DNA from: Thiothrix sp.
GTDB lineage: Bacteria > Pseudomonadota > Gammaproteobacteria > Thiotrichales > Thiotrichaceae
Direction of reading: 5' to 3'
Length of the DNA: 64,000 nucleotides
Assembly (NCBI GenBank): GCA_008015155.1
Contig: SSFA01000015.1
Coordinates: forward strand, 81,665-145,664
Position numbers and translations under genes: made by a program. The first letter of the stretch is position 1; every line of letters begins with the position of its first letter. A model generated the notes under the pieces. That model ran no database searches. It saw only the letters and a program-made list of their open reading frames with translations, and was not told the DNA's origin. This document shows, piece after piece, positions 28,250-36,624 of the stretch.

Positions 28250-29828
28250 ATTCACCATAACCCAAGCCCTCCAGATTACGTCGAATCACCGCATCCAACG
28301 CCTGAGCCTGCTGCATCTGCACATACAAGGTCTGGCTCAATTCCGTCATCTTGGTTTCAAACGCAATCCCATCATCCTCCACCGCCGCCGCACCCACATA
28401 GCGCCCCGGTGTCAGCACATAATCATTCGCCGCAATCTCTGCCAAGGTTGCCGACTTACAAAAGCCCGCCTTATCCTCATACACGCCGTCTTTCTGCTCA
28501 CCGCGCCACGCATGATAGGTACGCGCAATCTCGGCAATATCCGCCGCCGTCAATTCCTTATGCGTGCGGTCGGTCATTGTCCCCATGTTGCGCGCATCAA
28601 TAAACAGCGTTTCCCCGCGCCGATCACGAAAGCTTTGCACACCCTCGCCCGTTGGGAGAGGGCTGGGGTGAGGGGTTTTAGTCTTAGTCAAAAACCACAA
28701 ACACACCGGAATCTGCGTGGTAAAAAACAACTGACCCGGCAAGGCAATCATGCAATCCACCAAATCATTTTCCAGCAGCTTTTTGCGAATTTCGCCTTCC
28801 GAATTAGTATTGGTCGACATTGAACCATTCGCCATCACAAAACCCGCCACCCCTTGTGCGGAGAGTTTGGACACCATATGCAAAATCCACGCATAGTTGG
28901 CATTGCCAGTCGGTGGCACTTCATAGCCTGACCAACGCGGGTCATTCACCAACTCATTCGCGCCGCGCCAATCTTTTTGATTAAACGGCGGATTCGCCAT
29001 AATGTAGTCGGCTTTTAAATCCGGATGCTGGTCTTTAAAAAAAGTATCCGCCGGAACTTCGCCCAAATTGCCGGAAATACTGCGAATCGCTAGATTCATT
29101 TTCGCCAGCTTATACGTCGTACTGGTGTATTCCTGCCCATAAATCGAAATGTCTTTTTTATTGCCGTGGTGACTTTCCACAAATTTCACCGACTGCACAA
29201 ACATCCCGCCCGAACCACAGCAGGGGTCATAAATCTTGCCTTTATAAGGCTCAATCATTTCTGCAATCAGATTCACCACACATTTCGGCGTATAGAATTC
29301 ACCGCCTAATTTGCCTTCTGCTGCCGCGAATTTCCCCAAGAAATATTCATATACGCGCCCGACCACATCGTTTTCTTTATCGGCGAGCGTATCGATATTG
29401 CTAATCGTATCAATCAGCGCCGCCAACTTGCTGCCATCTAGCCCCAAACGCGAGAAATAGTTATCCGGTAATGCACCGCGCAAGGCTTTATTATTTTTCT
29501 CCAAGGTGGAAAGCGCGGTATCAATCAACAGCGCAATATTCGGCTGCTTAGCATTGGCTTGAATAAACAACCAACGCGATTCCTCCGGCAAATAAAACAC
29601 GTTTTTCATGGTGTAAAACTCCACCATATCCAAAAATGCTTCCTTGCCCTCGTCGATTAACTCCTGCTCGCGCTCGGCGAATTTATCACTGGCAAATTTG
29701 AGAAAGATTAAACTCAACACCACATGCTTATATTCAGAGGATTCCACCGTCCCGCGTAAGCGATTGGCAGTATCCCAAAGCAAGGATTCATCGAAGGTTT
29801 TGATTAGCGGGGGAGTAGTAACAGACAT
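28248..29828 (-). CDS. hsdM: Type I restriction enzyme, M (methyltransferase) subunit
   Basis: 526 aa from the ATG at 29828 (MSVTTPPLIKTF), preferred to 29867. N-terminal HsdM helical domain, then an N6-adenine methyltransferase: SAM motif DPCCGSGGMF near residue 205 and catalytic NPPF near 280. With HsdS it methylates the target and, with HsdR, forms the restriction complex. A short Pro-rich insertion (PHPSPLPTGEG, about residues 384-397) is encoded by a palindromic repeat lying in frame within the gene. The gene ends at the second copy of the duplicated tail. Confidence 0.95.
   Translation of the reverse strand: MSVTTPPLIKTFDESLLWDTANRLRGTVESSEYKHVVLSLIFLKFASDKFAEREQELIDEGKEAFLDMVEFYTMKNVFYLPEESRWLFIQANAKQPNIALLIDTALSTLEKNNKALRGALPDNYFSRLGLDGSKLAALIDTISNIDTLADKENDVVGRVYEYFLGKFAAAEGKLGGEFYTPKCVVNLIAEMIEPYKGKIYDPCCGSGGMFVQSVKFVESHHGNKKDISIYGQEYTSTTYKLAKMNLAIRSISGNLGEVPADTFFKDQHPDLKADYIMANPPFNQKDWRGANELVNDPRWSGYEVPPTGNANYAWILHMVSKLSAQGVAGFVMANGSMSTNTNSEGEIRKKLLENDLVDCMIALPGQLFFTTQIPVCLWFLTKTKTPHPSPLPTGEGVQSFRDRRGETLFIDARNMGTMTDRTHKELTAADIAEIARTYHAWRGEQKDGVYEDKAGFCKSATLAEIAANDYVLTPGRYVGAAAVEDDGIAFETKMTELSQTLYVQMQQAQALDAVIRRNLEGLGYGE
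28642..28676. repeat. In-frame palindromic repeat inside hsdM
   Basis: CCCTCGCCC-GTT-GGGAGAGGG can fold back on itself, followed by CTGGGGTGAGGGG. On the coding strand it gives HPSPLPTGEG, the characteristic translation of a repeat element found inserted in many proteobacterial genes. It lies between FLTKTK and FRDRRGETLF, residues that are normally close together in HsdM. Confidence 0.7.
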
Positions 29829-29944
29829 GCAAGCCCTTTTTGATTCAATAGCAAGAGCCTGAAGCATGCCTTTAATGCCTTGACCTTGGCAAGTTTTAGC
29901 TCAAGGTTGGCTGATTTTTAGCAGCAAAAACTTTGAAGCTGCGG

Positions 29945-30574
29945 TTAAATCGTCAAGATAATCGGCGGATTTCGTAGCTCATAATACTCATCCAAGCTAC
30001 AGGCATTTACAAACAAAGTGCTTTTATATTCATGCACACCATATTCTTCATGGATATGCCCAAAGGCATGAATCTTGGGCTGAATTTGTTCAACGACTTC
30101 GAGTAAATCTTCACAGCCGACTTTGGCTCCATCATAGCATTCATCTAAAATGCCAAACGCGGGGCCATGGGTGAGTAGAATATCAGTATCCTTAGGAATT
30201 AAATCCCAATGTTTGCGAATTTCCTCACCACGTTTCCGGTTAAATGCCCAATTGCTAAAAGCAGGTTGAATCGGGGAACCCCAAAACTTCAGGCCTGCCA
30301 ATTCAATGCCTGAATCGTTTAAATAATGAATCCCGTAGTAAGCTAAGCATTCTTCAGCGGCTAAGCGGCGTTCATCTTCAAAACACCAGTCATGATTACC
30401 AGCAATCACAACCTTATAGGTGAAGTCTTGAGCCGCGATAAACTGGGCGAAATCTTCCACATCCTCTAGGGCGCCATGTTTGGTAAAGTCGCCACAATGT
30501 ACTAAAACATCGCCCGTTCCGAGGGTCAGTTGTCGATGATAGGAATGCGTATCGGAGATAAAACTAAGGTGCAT
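29945..30574 (-). CDS. Calcineurin-like metallophosphoesterase (MPPED-like)
   Basis: 209 aa with the full dimetal phosphoesterase motif set: DTH near residue 8, GDFTKHG near 27-33, GNHDW near 60, THGP and GHIHEEYG. This spacing matches the MPPED1/MPPED2-like group, cyclic-nucleotide or phosphodiester hydrolases. Physiological substrate is unknown. It stands alone on the minus strand, 63 nt after the next upstream gene. Confidence 0.88.
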   Translation of the reverse strand: MHLSFISDTHSYHRQLTLGTGDVLVHCGDFTKHGALEDVEDFAQFIAAQDFTYKVVIAGNHDWCFEDERRLAAEECLAYYGIHYLNDSGIELAGLKFWGSPIQPAFSNWAFNRKRGEEIRKHWDLIPKDTDILLTHGPAFGILDECYDGAKVGCEDLLEVVEQIQPKIHAFGHIHEEYGVHEYKSTLFVNACSLDEYYELRNPPIILTI

Positions 30575-30637
30575 AATAGTATCCTAGGGCTAAATCAGCT
30601 TATAGTTATAGAAGGTCATGAGCTATTCTTGGGAAAT

Positions 30638-31108
30638 TTATCCTGAAATCCACGGTAGTGGAATTTTAGCAGCAAAATAAACTGCTAGGGCAAAACCAAA
30701 AATAAGCAGTAGCGCCGCTAAGGACAGGCCGTAATTACCTTGTTTAAATTGATAGAGATGGTCAATAAAAATATTTCCTGCGATCACTAGCAGAATTGAA
30801 GCAATTAAAATGCCAAGCCATGAGACAGCCCCATGAGTGAAGGGGATGAGTTGCAAGATAAAATCAGCGACTTTCGCTAGCCCTAACAAAGCGATTAAGC
30901 CAAATAAGGGCAAGACATAGATAAAGCCTAAAACCGTCAACAAAGTTTTAGCAGTGCCGGGGTGAGAAGGGGTTGCTGCTCCCATCACCGTCAGGAAATA
31001 AGTCAGCAAGAGACTTAAGGGCAGCAGTAGCAGATTCAAGATCACAAAACCTTTCACAAAGGCGGTCATGGGCAAGGCTTCTGTCAACAGCATAAAATCT
31101 TTTTTCAC
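30638..31108 (-). CDS. Small multi-pass membrane protein, unknown
   Basis: 156 aa with about four membrane helices (near 18-42, 50-75, 90-115 and 128-150) and few polar residues. No family recognised. The hairpin at 31226-31251 separates it from the LysM gene, so it has its own promoter, probably within 31109-31220. Confidence 0.6.
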   Translation of the reverse strand: MKKDFMLLTEALPMTAFVKGFVILNLLLLPLSLLLTYFLTVMGAATPSHPGTAKTLLTVLGFIYVLPLFGLIALLGLAKVADFILQLIPFTHGAVSWLGILIASILLVIAGNIFIDHLYQFKQGNYGLSLAALLLIFGFALAVYFAAKIPLPWISG

Positions 31109-31225
31109 TCATCCAGTATTCTAAAAGCACAGCACTCATAGCCCAACCACAGGCAGTGATCAGTAGAGTGAGCAGTGTAATAAAAATACATCAAAATGTA
31201 TAAGTAATGGCAAGTTCTAAACATA

Positions 31226-31251
31226 GAAAAGCCACCCATAGGTGGCTTTTC
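31226..31251 (-). terminator. Terminator after the LysM/BON gene
   Basis: Perfect 11-bp stem GAAAAGCCACC/GGTGGCTTTTC with a 4-nt loop. On the minus strand it ends in a T-run, placed 27 nt after the LysM gene stop. Confidence 0.85.
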
Positions 31252-31277
31252 AGCAATTTTAGTAGGTAGACTAAAAT

Positions 31278-31736
31278 TTATTTTAATGAGCTGGGAATAC
31301 GAATTTTTTGGCCTGGGAAAATTTTGTCTGGGTCTTGGATAACTTCACGATTGGCTTCAAAAATCGCATTGTATTTAGAGCCATTGCCATAAGCTTTTTC
31401 AGCGATTTTCCATAAGGTGTCGCCTTTCTCAATGATGTAGAACTCATCATCATTGGCTAGTTGAGCAGATTGACCTGCTACGGTTGCTTCAGCGGCTTTA
31501 ACCTCTTGGATACCCATCGCATTACCAGCCATCAGGATCGCTTTCTCTAAAGCTTCTGGAGACTTGGCATCGCCTTTAATGGTTGCTACACCATTAGAGA
31601 CTTGTACTTGCAGGTTATCAACACCAGGATTCGCCGCTTGGATGTGTTCTTGTACCTTAGCTGCTTGCTGCTCAGGTGGATCATCATGACCAAACAGTTT
31701 CTTACCGATGTTAGCTGCAAAATCAAATAAACCCAT
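31278..31736 (-). CDS. kbp: BON-LysM protein, Kbp/YgaU-like
   Basis: 152 aa: a BON domain (residues about 25-90; VSNGVATIKGDAKSPEALEKA) followed by a LysM domain (100-150; YIIEKGDTLWKIAEKAYGNG). This two-domain layout and length match E. coli Kbp (YgaU), a cytoplasmic potassium-binding protein. There is no signal peptide (MGLFDFAANIGKKLFGHDD is amphipathic), in agreement. A strong terminator follows. Confidence 0.88.
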   Translation of the reverse strand: MGLFDFAANIGKKLFGHDDPPEQQAAKVQEHIQAANPGVDNLQVQVSNGVATIKGDAKSPEALEKAILMAGNAMGIQEVKAAEATVAGQSAQLANDDEFYIIEKGDTLWKIAEKAYGNGSKYNAIFEANREVIQDPDKIFPGQKIRIPSSLK

Positions 31737-31864
31737 AGTTATCTCCTTCCAAATGAATTATTCAAATACGGCATGATAAGCCTGTGGTGAGTATAAGCCT
31801 AAACCGACTCACTGTGGCAACTAATCATCAGCTAAGTCTAACTTATTAAGTTCAGGGTTCAAAC

Positions 31865-32584
31865 TTAAGCTAAAAATGTTCCGTACTTGACAAGACGCTG
31901 TTGCCAGTAGGCACGGCGCAAGTCATCTAGAGTCACCTTACCACCCCCTGAAGCCGCATGAATAAACTTGCCATCTCCCACATAAATACCTACGTGATTT
32001 ACTTTTTTGCCACTCGTGCGAAAGAAAATCATATCGCCTGGTTTCAGATCACGACGGCTAATCGTGCGGCTAGCTTGGCTTTGCTCAAGTGCAGTGCGCG
32101 GAATGCTTAAATGAACGTTTTTATGGGTAAATTTAGTGAGACCACTGCAATCAAAACCTTCGCGTGGGGTATTCCCACCCCAACGATAAGTAATGCCTAA
32201 AGAGCGGTAAGCTGATTTTAAAATGGCTTCACGAGCTGGGTTAAGCTTTGTATTGCTTGGGCGAGTGTTACGGGGTAGAGCTGCTTGAAAACTGGGTTGG
32301 CTGGCTTGATAAGAACGCTGTGGGGCTTCGGTGCGTGGATTATAAAAGCCCTGATTATTATGGTCTGTATAAGGTTGAATATCGGGAGGTAGATCTAATT
32401 TGGGTGCCCAAATATCAAAAACTCGCTGATTATTAGGTTGATAAGATGCAGGTTGTACTTGATAAGGATTGGCTTGGGGGTAATAGCGTGCATAGTCTGC
32501 TTCTGCAGTAGTTGGTACTAGACTTAAATGCCCAAGTGCCAACATTGCCCCTGGTACCCAAGTGGCCGTTGTCAATTTGCCCAT
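31865..32584 (-). CDS. NlpC/P60 family cell-wall endopeptidase
   Basis: 239 aa. A short N-terminal hydrophobic segment (signal peptide ending near EA-DYA) precedes a low-complexity Tyr/Gln/Pro/Asn linker (about 30-110) and the NlpC/P60 domain (about 118-239). Catalytic Cys is in FDCSGL, His in NHVGIY and the third residue in FIHAAS. It should hydrolyse peptide crosslinks or stem peptides in murein in the periplasm. The upstream partner is unclear. Confidence 0.9.
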   Translation of the reverse strand: MGKLTTATWVPGAMLALGHLSLVPTTAEADYARYYPQANPYQVQPASYQPNNQRVFDIWAPKLDLPPDIQPYTDHNNQGFYNPRTEAPQRSYQASQPSFQAALPRNTRPSNTKLNPAREAILKSAYRSLGITYRWGGNTPREGFDCSGLTKFTHKNVHLSIPRTALEQSQASRTISRRDLKPGDMIFFRTSGKKVNHVGIYVGDGKFIHAASGGGKVTLDDLRRAYWQQRLVKYGTFLA

Positions 32585-32713
32585 CGTTATACCTTCTAAT
32601 TTTTATTAATTTGGGTTTATAAAATTTTAGTGGTCTTATTCTTAAAGACCCAAGGTGAACACGAGCTTGATAAAGCAGAATTAAGCACGGATTGCTTATA
32701 AACGGTAGGCTAG

Positions 32714-32735
32714 AGGCTAGCGAATAGGCTAGCCT
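32714..32735 (-). terminator. Hairpin downstream of the DsrC-like gene
   Basis: AGGCTAGC/GCTAGCCT, 8-bp stem with a 6-nt loop, 20 nt after the DsrC-like gene stop on the minus strand. No T-tract, so it is a probable but not certain terminator. Confidence 0.5.
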
Positions 32736-32754
32736 GCGAGGAAATTCAGCAAAT

Positions 32755-33123
32755 TTAGAAACGAATTCCAGAGCTTGGATCGGTTTCGTACTTAAGTGCA
32801 GGTAAATCGGCTAAGTAATGGATAGTGTTTAAAGGGCCTGCTGGGAAGAGCTTATATAGATAACGCCGGCCACCTTCGAAGAGGAATTCTTGGTGCATCA
32901 GGTCAGCTAAAGCCCGCGCATTTTCACAGTCATCGCAGTGCTCATAAAAGTCTAAGATAAAATCAATCACTTCCTGATGCTGCTCAGTTAGCTTTAAATG
33001 GATTTCTTTAGCACGCAATTCAATTTTTGTATAAGTTTCGCTAAGTTTTAGCACCGGCAAAGGGACACGCAGCATAGGTTCTGCACGTGGAAACATTTCA
33101 TCAACGGTAACTTGTCCGTACAT
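32755..33123 (-). CDS. DsrC/TusE-family protein without redox cysteines (RspA-like)
   Basis: 122 aa. The central DsrC fold is recognisable from LTEQHQEVIDFILDFY (45-60) and YLYKLFPAGP (88-97), then a short C-terminal arm. In DsrC and TusE this arm ends with Cys residues that carry sulfur; here it ends DPSSGIRF with no Cys. Only C63 and C66 are present, in the helical region. Family members lacking both cysteines have been named RspA and proposed to be regulatory. It suggests a sulfur-metabolising organism. Neighbours are an NlpC/P60 gene and an unknown gene; no dsr genes are in the window. Confidence 0.75.
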   Translation of the reverse strand: MYGQVTVDEMFPRAEPMLRVPLPVLKLSETYTKIELRAKEIHLKLTEQHQEVIDFILDFYEHCDDCENARALADLMHQEFLFEGGRRYLYKLFPAGPLNTIHYLADLPALKYETDPSSGIRF

Positions 33124-33270
33124 TATCTTTTTCTCCAGCAGGATCAGTTTTCTATCTCCAAGGGGATAGCTTTAAAACGGGTTATATCCCCCAAAAGTAA
33201 TACGCTGGAGCTAATAGGTCAATATCCCTATCTCTTCGTTAAACTAGAAACTGTGAATTTAAACAGTGCT

Positions 33271-33852
33271 TTAGGTTGAGCTAGGCAAGAAACCTAAGCG
33301 CATCAGCACACGCTTATACGGTTCAAGCATTTCTGGCATGAGACTACGTTGGATATAGTCTAAAACCCACTGTTGATCGCGTGGCCCTAAACTAGCGGCG
33401 ATATAGTGACCGAAGCTTAGCCCCATTGAAAAGCCCGGCACTTGGGCTGCTTGATCCCAAGTCGTTTCCGCATAATCGGCTAAGCGAGCATTGAGTTTAT
33501 TAATAAATGGATTGCGATGGTCGCCCTGACCAGCAAAGTCAAGCATATTATCTTGAATATGATCAGCGAGCTTTAGGGCAAAGCTACCGAGGAGTTGTTC
33601 ACGATCAGTAGCGTCAAGTTCGGAATAGGCGATGCGATCTAGGACATGCACTAGCAAAGCCATGATTTCTTCCATAATGGCCATGCGCTGCAGTTGAGTC
33701 TCGGTTTGGAAGTTTTGATTTTCGATCTCAAGCAAGCCCTGCATGCCGATCTTCCAAGCATTGAAGGCTAGTACACTGACCGTGTCCGCTAATGAGACTT
33801 CACGAGCTTGTTGATTCCATTTGGTTTTTAAGCGAATACGCATGACTTGCAC
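33271..33852 (-). CDS. Conserved-looking protein of unknown function
   Basis: 193 aa, soluble, mostly helical, no signal peptide. The start may be the ATG at 33852 or the second Met at 33843 (MRIRLK). Features: an acidic middle (EEIMALLVHVLDRIAY; DATDREQLL) and a Gly/Phe-rich stretch GFSMGLSFGHYIAASLG near 145. No recognised family. It is encoded upstream of the DsrC-like gene on the same strand with a 147-nt gap. Confidence 0.65.
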   Translation of the reverse strand: MQVMRIRLKTKWNQQAREVSLADTVSVLAFNAWKIGMQGLLEIENQNFQTETQLQRMAIMEEIMALLVHVLDRIAYSELDATDREQLLGSFALKLADHIQDNMLDFAGQGDHRNPFINKLNARLADYAETTWDQAAQVPGFSMGLSFGHYIAASLGPRDQQWVLDYIQRSLMPEMLEPYKRVLMRLGFLPSST

Positions 33853-33869
33853 TCTACTAGGCTGGGGAA

Positions 33870-33893
33870 AGCACCTCTTTGGGCAGAGGTGCT
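33870..33893 (-). terminator. Terminator after the lipoprotein gene
   Basis: Perfect 9-bp stem AGCACCTCT/AGAGGTGCT with a 6-nt loop; on the minus strand it is followed by TTTCCCC. It closes the mtaD-ubiG-lipoprotein operon. Confidence 0.75.
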
Positions 33894-33905
33894 ACTCAAG
33901 CTAGC

Positions 33906-34532
33906 TTACTGCAGGATACGCCGAGCGGTCGATTGACCTAAAGGAGGTAAGGGCGAGAAGGGGCCTGCATGATATTTCCATTTATATGCAGGGTCCTCGA
34001 CATGACGCAGCCAATACAATTTACCGGAATTGCGCCAAGGGTCGAGAATGATGCCAGTATCGAAAGGCTGGCCTTTAGCGGTGACCACTAAGGTGCTATG
34101 TTCACGCCAAGGGTCACCACGATTAGAAACACCCCAATAAATATCCATTGTCTTTAGATTCTTACGCCGCGCCATCGTGATCATGGCATCCGCCCAATCC
34201 ACACATAAACCCTTAGGCCGTAATTTTGCATTTCGTAAGGTGTTATGATACATCGGCGGCCAAGTTAGACCCCATTCATTAGCCAATTTCATCGGATAGA
34301 CATAAGAATCATAAGCTAAATCCATTGCCTCATCGCGGCTAATATAAGGGCCTAAAGACAGCAAAGCACCCGCTAATTCGCGAATGTTTCGATCCATTTT
34401 CGGATCCATTTCTGCTAGTTGTGCACGGCCACTCGGTGTAACCACAACATTATCGAAGTGGACAGCGCAGCCTGATAACAGCAATGCCATCGATGCTAGG
34501 CTAATCTTTATTATTCTTTGAGGACTAAGCAT
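33906..34532 (-). CDS. Lipoprotein with transglutaminase-like Cys-His-Asp pattern
   Basis: 208 aa. A signal peptide ends in LLSGC (Cys22). The mature protein has C110 in GLCVDWAD, H145 in REHSTL and D164 in ILDPW, the order and rough spacing of a transglutaminase-like cysteine protease/peptidase triad. I infer a papain-like fold; activity is unproven. It starts 3 nt after the ubiG stop and is probably cotranscribed, and is followed by a terminator. Confidence 0.65.
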   Translation of the reverse strand: MLSPQRIIKISLASMALLLSGCAVHFDNVVVTPSGRAQLAEMDPKMDRNIRELAGALLSLGPYISRDEAMDLAYDSYVYPMKLANEWGLTWPPMYHNTLRNAKLRPKGLCVDWADAMITMARRKNLKTMDIYWGVSNRGDPWREHSTLVVTAKGQPFDTGIILDPWRNSGKLYWLRHVEDPAYKWKYHAGPFSPLPPLGQSTARRILQ

Positions 34533-34535
34533 AGA

Positions 34536-35243
34536 TTACGCTTCCTTTTTAAAATGCATGAGATAATTAACATCAATATCTTTGCCAAGCCGATAACTTT
34601 GAAATAAAGGGTTATATGTCATCCCTTTAATATCTTGCAAACTTAAACGAGCTTGACGCGCCGCGAACTCTAATTCCGAGGGACGGATAAATTTAGCGTA
34701 TTCGTGGGTACCTTTCGGTAGCATATTGAGTAGATATTCTGCACCAACAACCGCCAGCATAAACGCCTTGGGGTTGCGATTAATGGTAGAAAAAAATACA
34801 TCGCCACCCGGTTTAACTAAACGCGCACAAGCTTGGATCACCGATTCTGGCACAGGCACATGCTCTAACATTTCCATGCAAGTGACGATATCGTATTGAC
34901 CTGCTTCTTGTTCGGCTAAAGCTTCCACCGCAATTTGCTGATAATCGACTTCAACTTGCGAGTCTAAAGCATGCAAGCTAGCTACTGATAAAGGACCTTC
35001 CCCTAAATCAATACCTTTGACGCTAGCACCTCGCCGCGCCATGCTCTCGGCTAAAATGCCGCCGCCACATCCCACATCTAAGACACGCTTGTTTTTTAAG
35101 CCAGCCCGTTCATCCACATAGTTAAGGCGTAAGGGATTAATGGCATGTAAAGGTTTAAATTCGCTTTCAGGATCCCACCAGCGATGCGCGATGCTTTCAA
35201 ATTTACGAATTTCGTTGGGATCGACATTCAGCTCGGTGTTCAT
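34536..35243 (-). CDS. ubiG: Ubiquinone biosynthesis O-methyltransferase
   Basis: 235 aa, normal length. Begins with the UbiG hallmark [19 protein letters not shown] and has the SAM motif [11 protein letters not shown] near residue 57 and the partner ID at 79. It carries out both O-methylations in ubiquinone synthesis. It overlaps mtaD by 4 nt (ATGA), a common gammaproteobacterial arrangement. Confidence 0.96.
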   Translation of the reverse strand: MNTELNVDPNEIRKFESIAHRWWDPESEFKPLHAINPLRLNYVDERAGLKNKRVLDVGCGGGILAESMARRGASVKGIDLGEGPLSVASLHALDSQVEVDYQQIAVEALAEQEAGQYDIVTCMEMLEHVPVPESVIQACARLVKPGGDVFFSTINRNPKAFMLAVVGAEYLLNMLPKGTHEYAKFIRPSELEFAARQARLSLQDIKGMTYNPLFQSYRLGKDIDVNYLMHFKKEA

Positions 35244-36559
35244 CTAGCAGCTTCTCCAATGATACTTTGCCAATGTTGAGCAGAGTTAATCAGCTCTACT
35301 TCATTTAGGGTGCTGAGTTTACGCTGTTCTAATAAGAGTTTACCAGCGACCCATACATGGGTGATTTGATCGCGGGTCGTACAGTACACTAAATGCGAAA
35401 TAGGATCATACATCGGCTTAGATTCTAAGCCACCTAAATTAATTGTAATCAAATCAGCACTCTTACCTAGCTCAATCGAGCCAATTTCCTGCTCTAGTCC
35501 TAAGGCTTTTGCCCCATTGAGGGTGGCCATTCTCAGTACTTCATGCGCTGAAACGACGCTGGCATCGTGAGCCACAGCCTTCGCTAAGAGGGCGGCGGTA
35601 CGCATTTCTCCGAGCATATCTAAGTCGTTATTGCTCGCATTACCATCAGTGCCTAAAGCAACATTCACACCAGCGGCCAATAGTTTAGCCACAGGACAGA
35701 ATCCACTCGCCAGCTTGAGATTGGATTCAGGGCAATGAATGACATTAACTCCTTTAGCAGCGAGTAAATCAATTTCAGCTGTTTCGAGTTGGGTCATATG
35801 CACCGCCAAAAAATGCCGATCTAACAAACCTAAACGCTCAAGGCGAGCGAGTGGGCGTTCTTGGGTTGATGCTAGGGCGTTCTGGACTTCAGTAGCGGTT
35901 TCATGCACATGTATATGAATGGGAAGATTCAGCTTTTCTGCTAATTCATGCAGCTGTCGTAAGGGTTGATCCGAGACGGTATAGGGCGCATGTGGAGCAA
36001 AGCAACATTGGATAAGTGGATTGTCCTCTACACTAGCGCATAAGCTGAGTCCTTTTTGTAAATAGTCCTCAACATCCTGAGCATAGGCTGTTGGAAAGTC
36101 GATTAAAATCATGCCTAATGAGGCGCGAATACCACTCTCTTGCACCGCTTTGAGGGTTTCTTCTGCAAAGAAATACATATCATTAAAGCAGGTTGTGCCT
36201 GAGCGAATCATTTCGGCGATGGCTAGTTTTGAGCCTTCATACACAAATTGTCGATCAGCCCATTGTCGCTCGGCTGGCCAGATATGGTCTTGTAGCCATT
36301 CCATTAGGGGCAAATCATCGGCTAAACCTTTTAATAAACTCATCGCCGCATGGGTATGCGCATTGACTAAACCTGGCAATAAGGCTTGTTGTGGAAGCAC
36401 GACAGTTTGTACAGCTTGATAGATTTGCTCTGCTTCAAGTACAGGCAAAATAGCGAGGATTTTGCCTGCATGGATAGCGACAGCATGATCCGTAAGAACT
36501 TGATCCGCCGCATTGACTGTGATGATCCAAGTGGGTTTGATTAATAAATCGATCTGCAT
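35240..36559 (-). CDS. mtaD: 5-methylthioadenosine/S-adenosylhomocysteine deaminase
   Basis: 439 aa from the ATG at 36559 (MQIDLLIKP), the usual start; a longer frame to 36643 overlaps mtnA's start region. Amidohydrolase fold with HxH ([10 protein letters not shown] near 68), a metal His in HIHVHET, and [13 protein letters not shown] near 300. Deaminates methylthioadenosine or S-adenosylhomocysteine. Divergent from mtnA by about 65 nt, so the two methionine-salvage steps are coregulated, though no mtnP is nearby. Confidence 0.92.
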   Translation of the reverse strand: MQIDLLIKPTWIITVNAADQVLTDHAVAIHAGKILAILPVLEAEQIYQAVQTVVLPQQALLPGLVNAHTHAAMSLLKGLADDLPLMEWLQDHIWPAERQWADRQFVYEGSKLAIAEMIRSGTTCFNDMYFFAEETLKAVQESGIRASLGMILIDFPTAYAQDVEDYLQKGLSLCASVEDNPLIQCCFAPHAPYTVSDQPLRQLHELAEKLNLPIHIHVHETATEVQNALASTQERPLARLERLGLLDRHFLAVHMTQLETAEIDLLAAKGVNVIHCPESNLKLASGFCPVAKLLAAGVNVALGTDGNASNNDLDMLGEMRTAALLAKAVAHDASVVSAHEVLRMATLNGAKALGLEQEIGSIELGKSADLITINLGGLESKPMYDPISHLVYCTTRDQITHVWVAGKLLLEQRKLSTLNEVELINSAQHWQSIIGEAAR

Positions 36560-36624
36560 AGGGCTGTTGTCGCTCGAATAATGTTGTAAAATTGCACCTA
36601 AACCCTTTAGTTGCGAGTGCCGTG

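Noticed and set aside
33150..33172. Hairpin between the 193-aa gene and the DsrC-like gene
   Set aside because: CTATCTCC/GGGGATAG closes on a 2-nt loop and has no T-tract, so I did not list it as a terminator.
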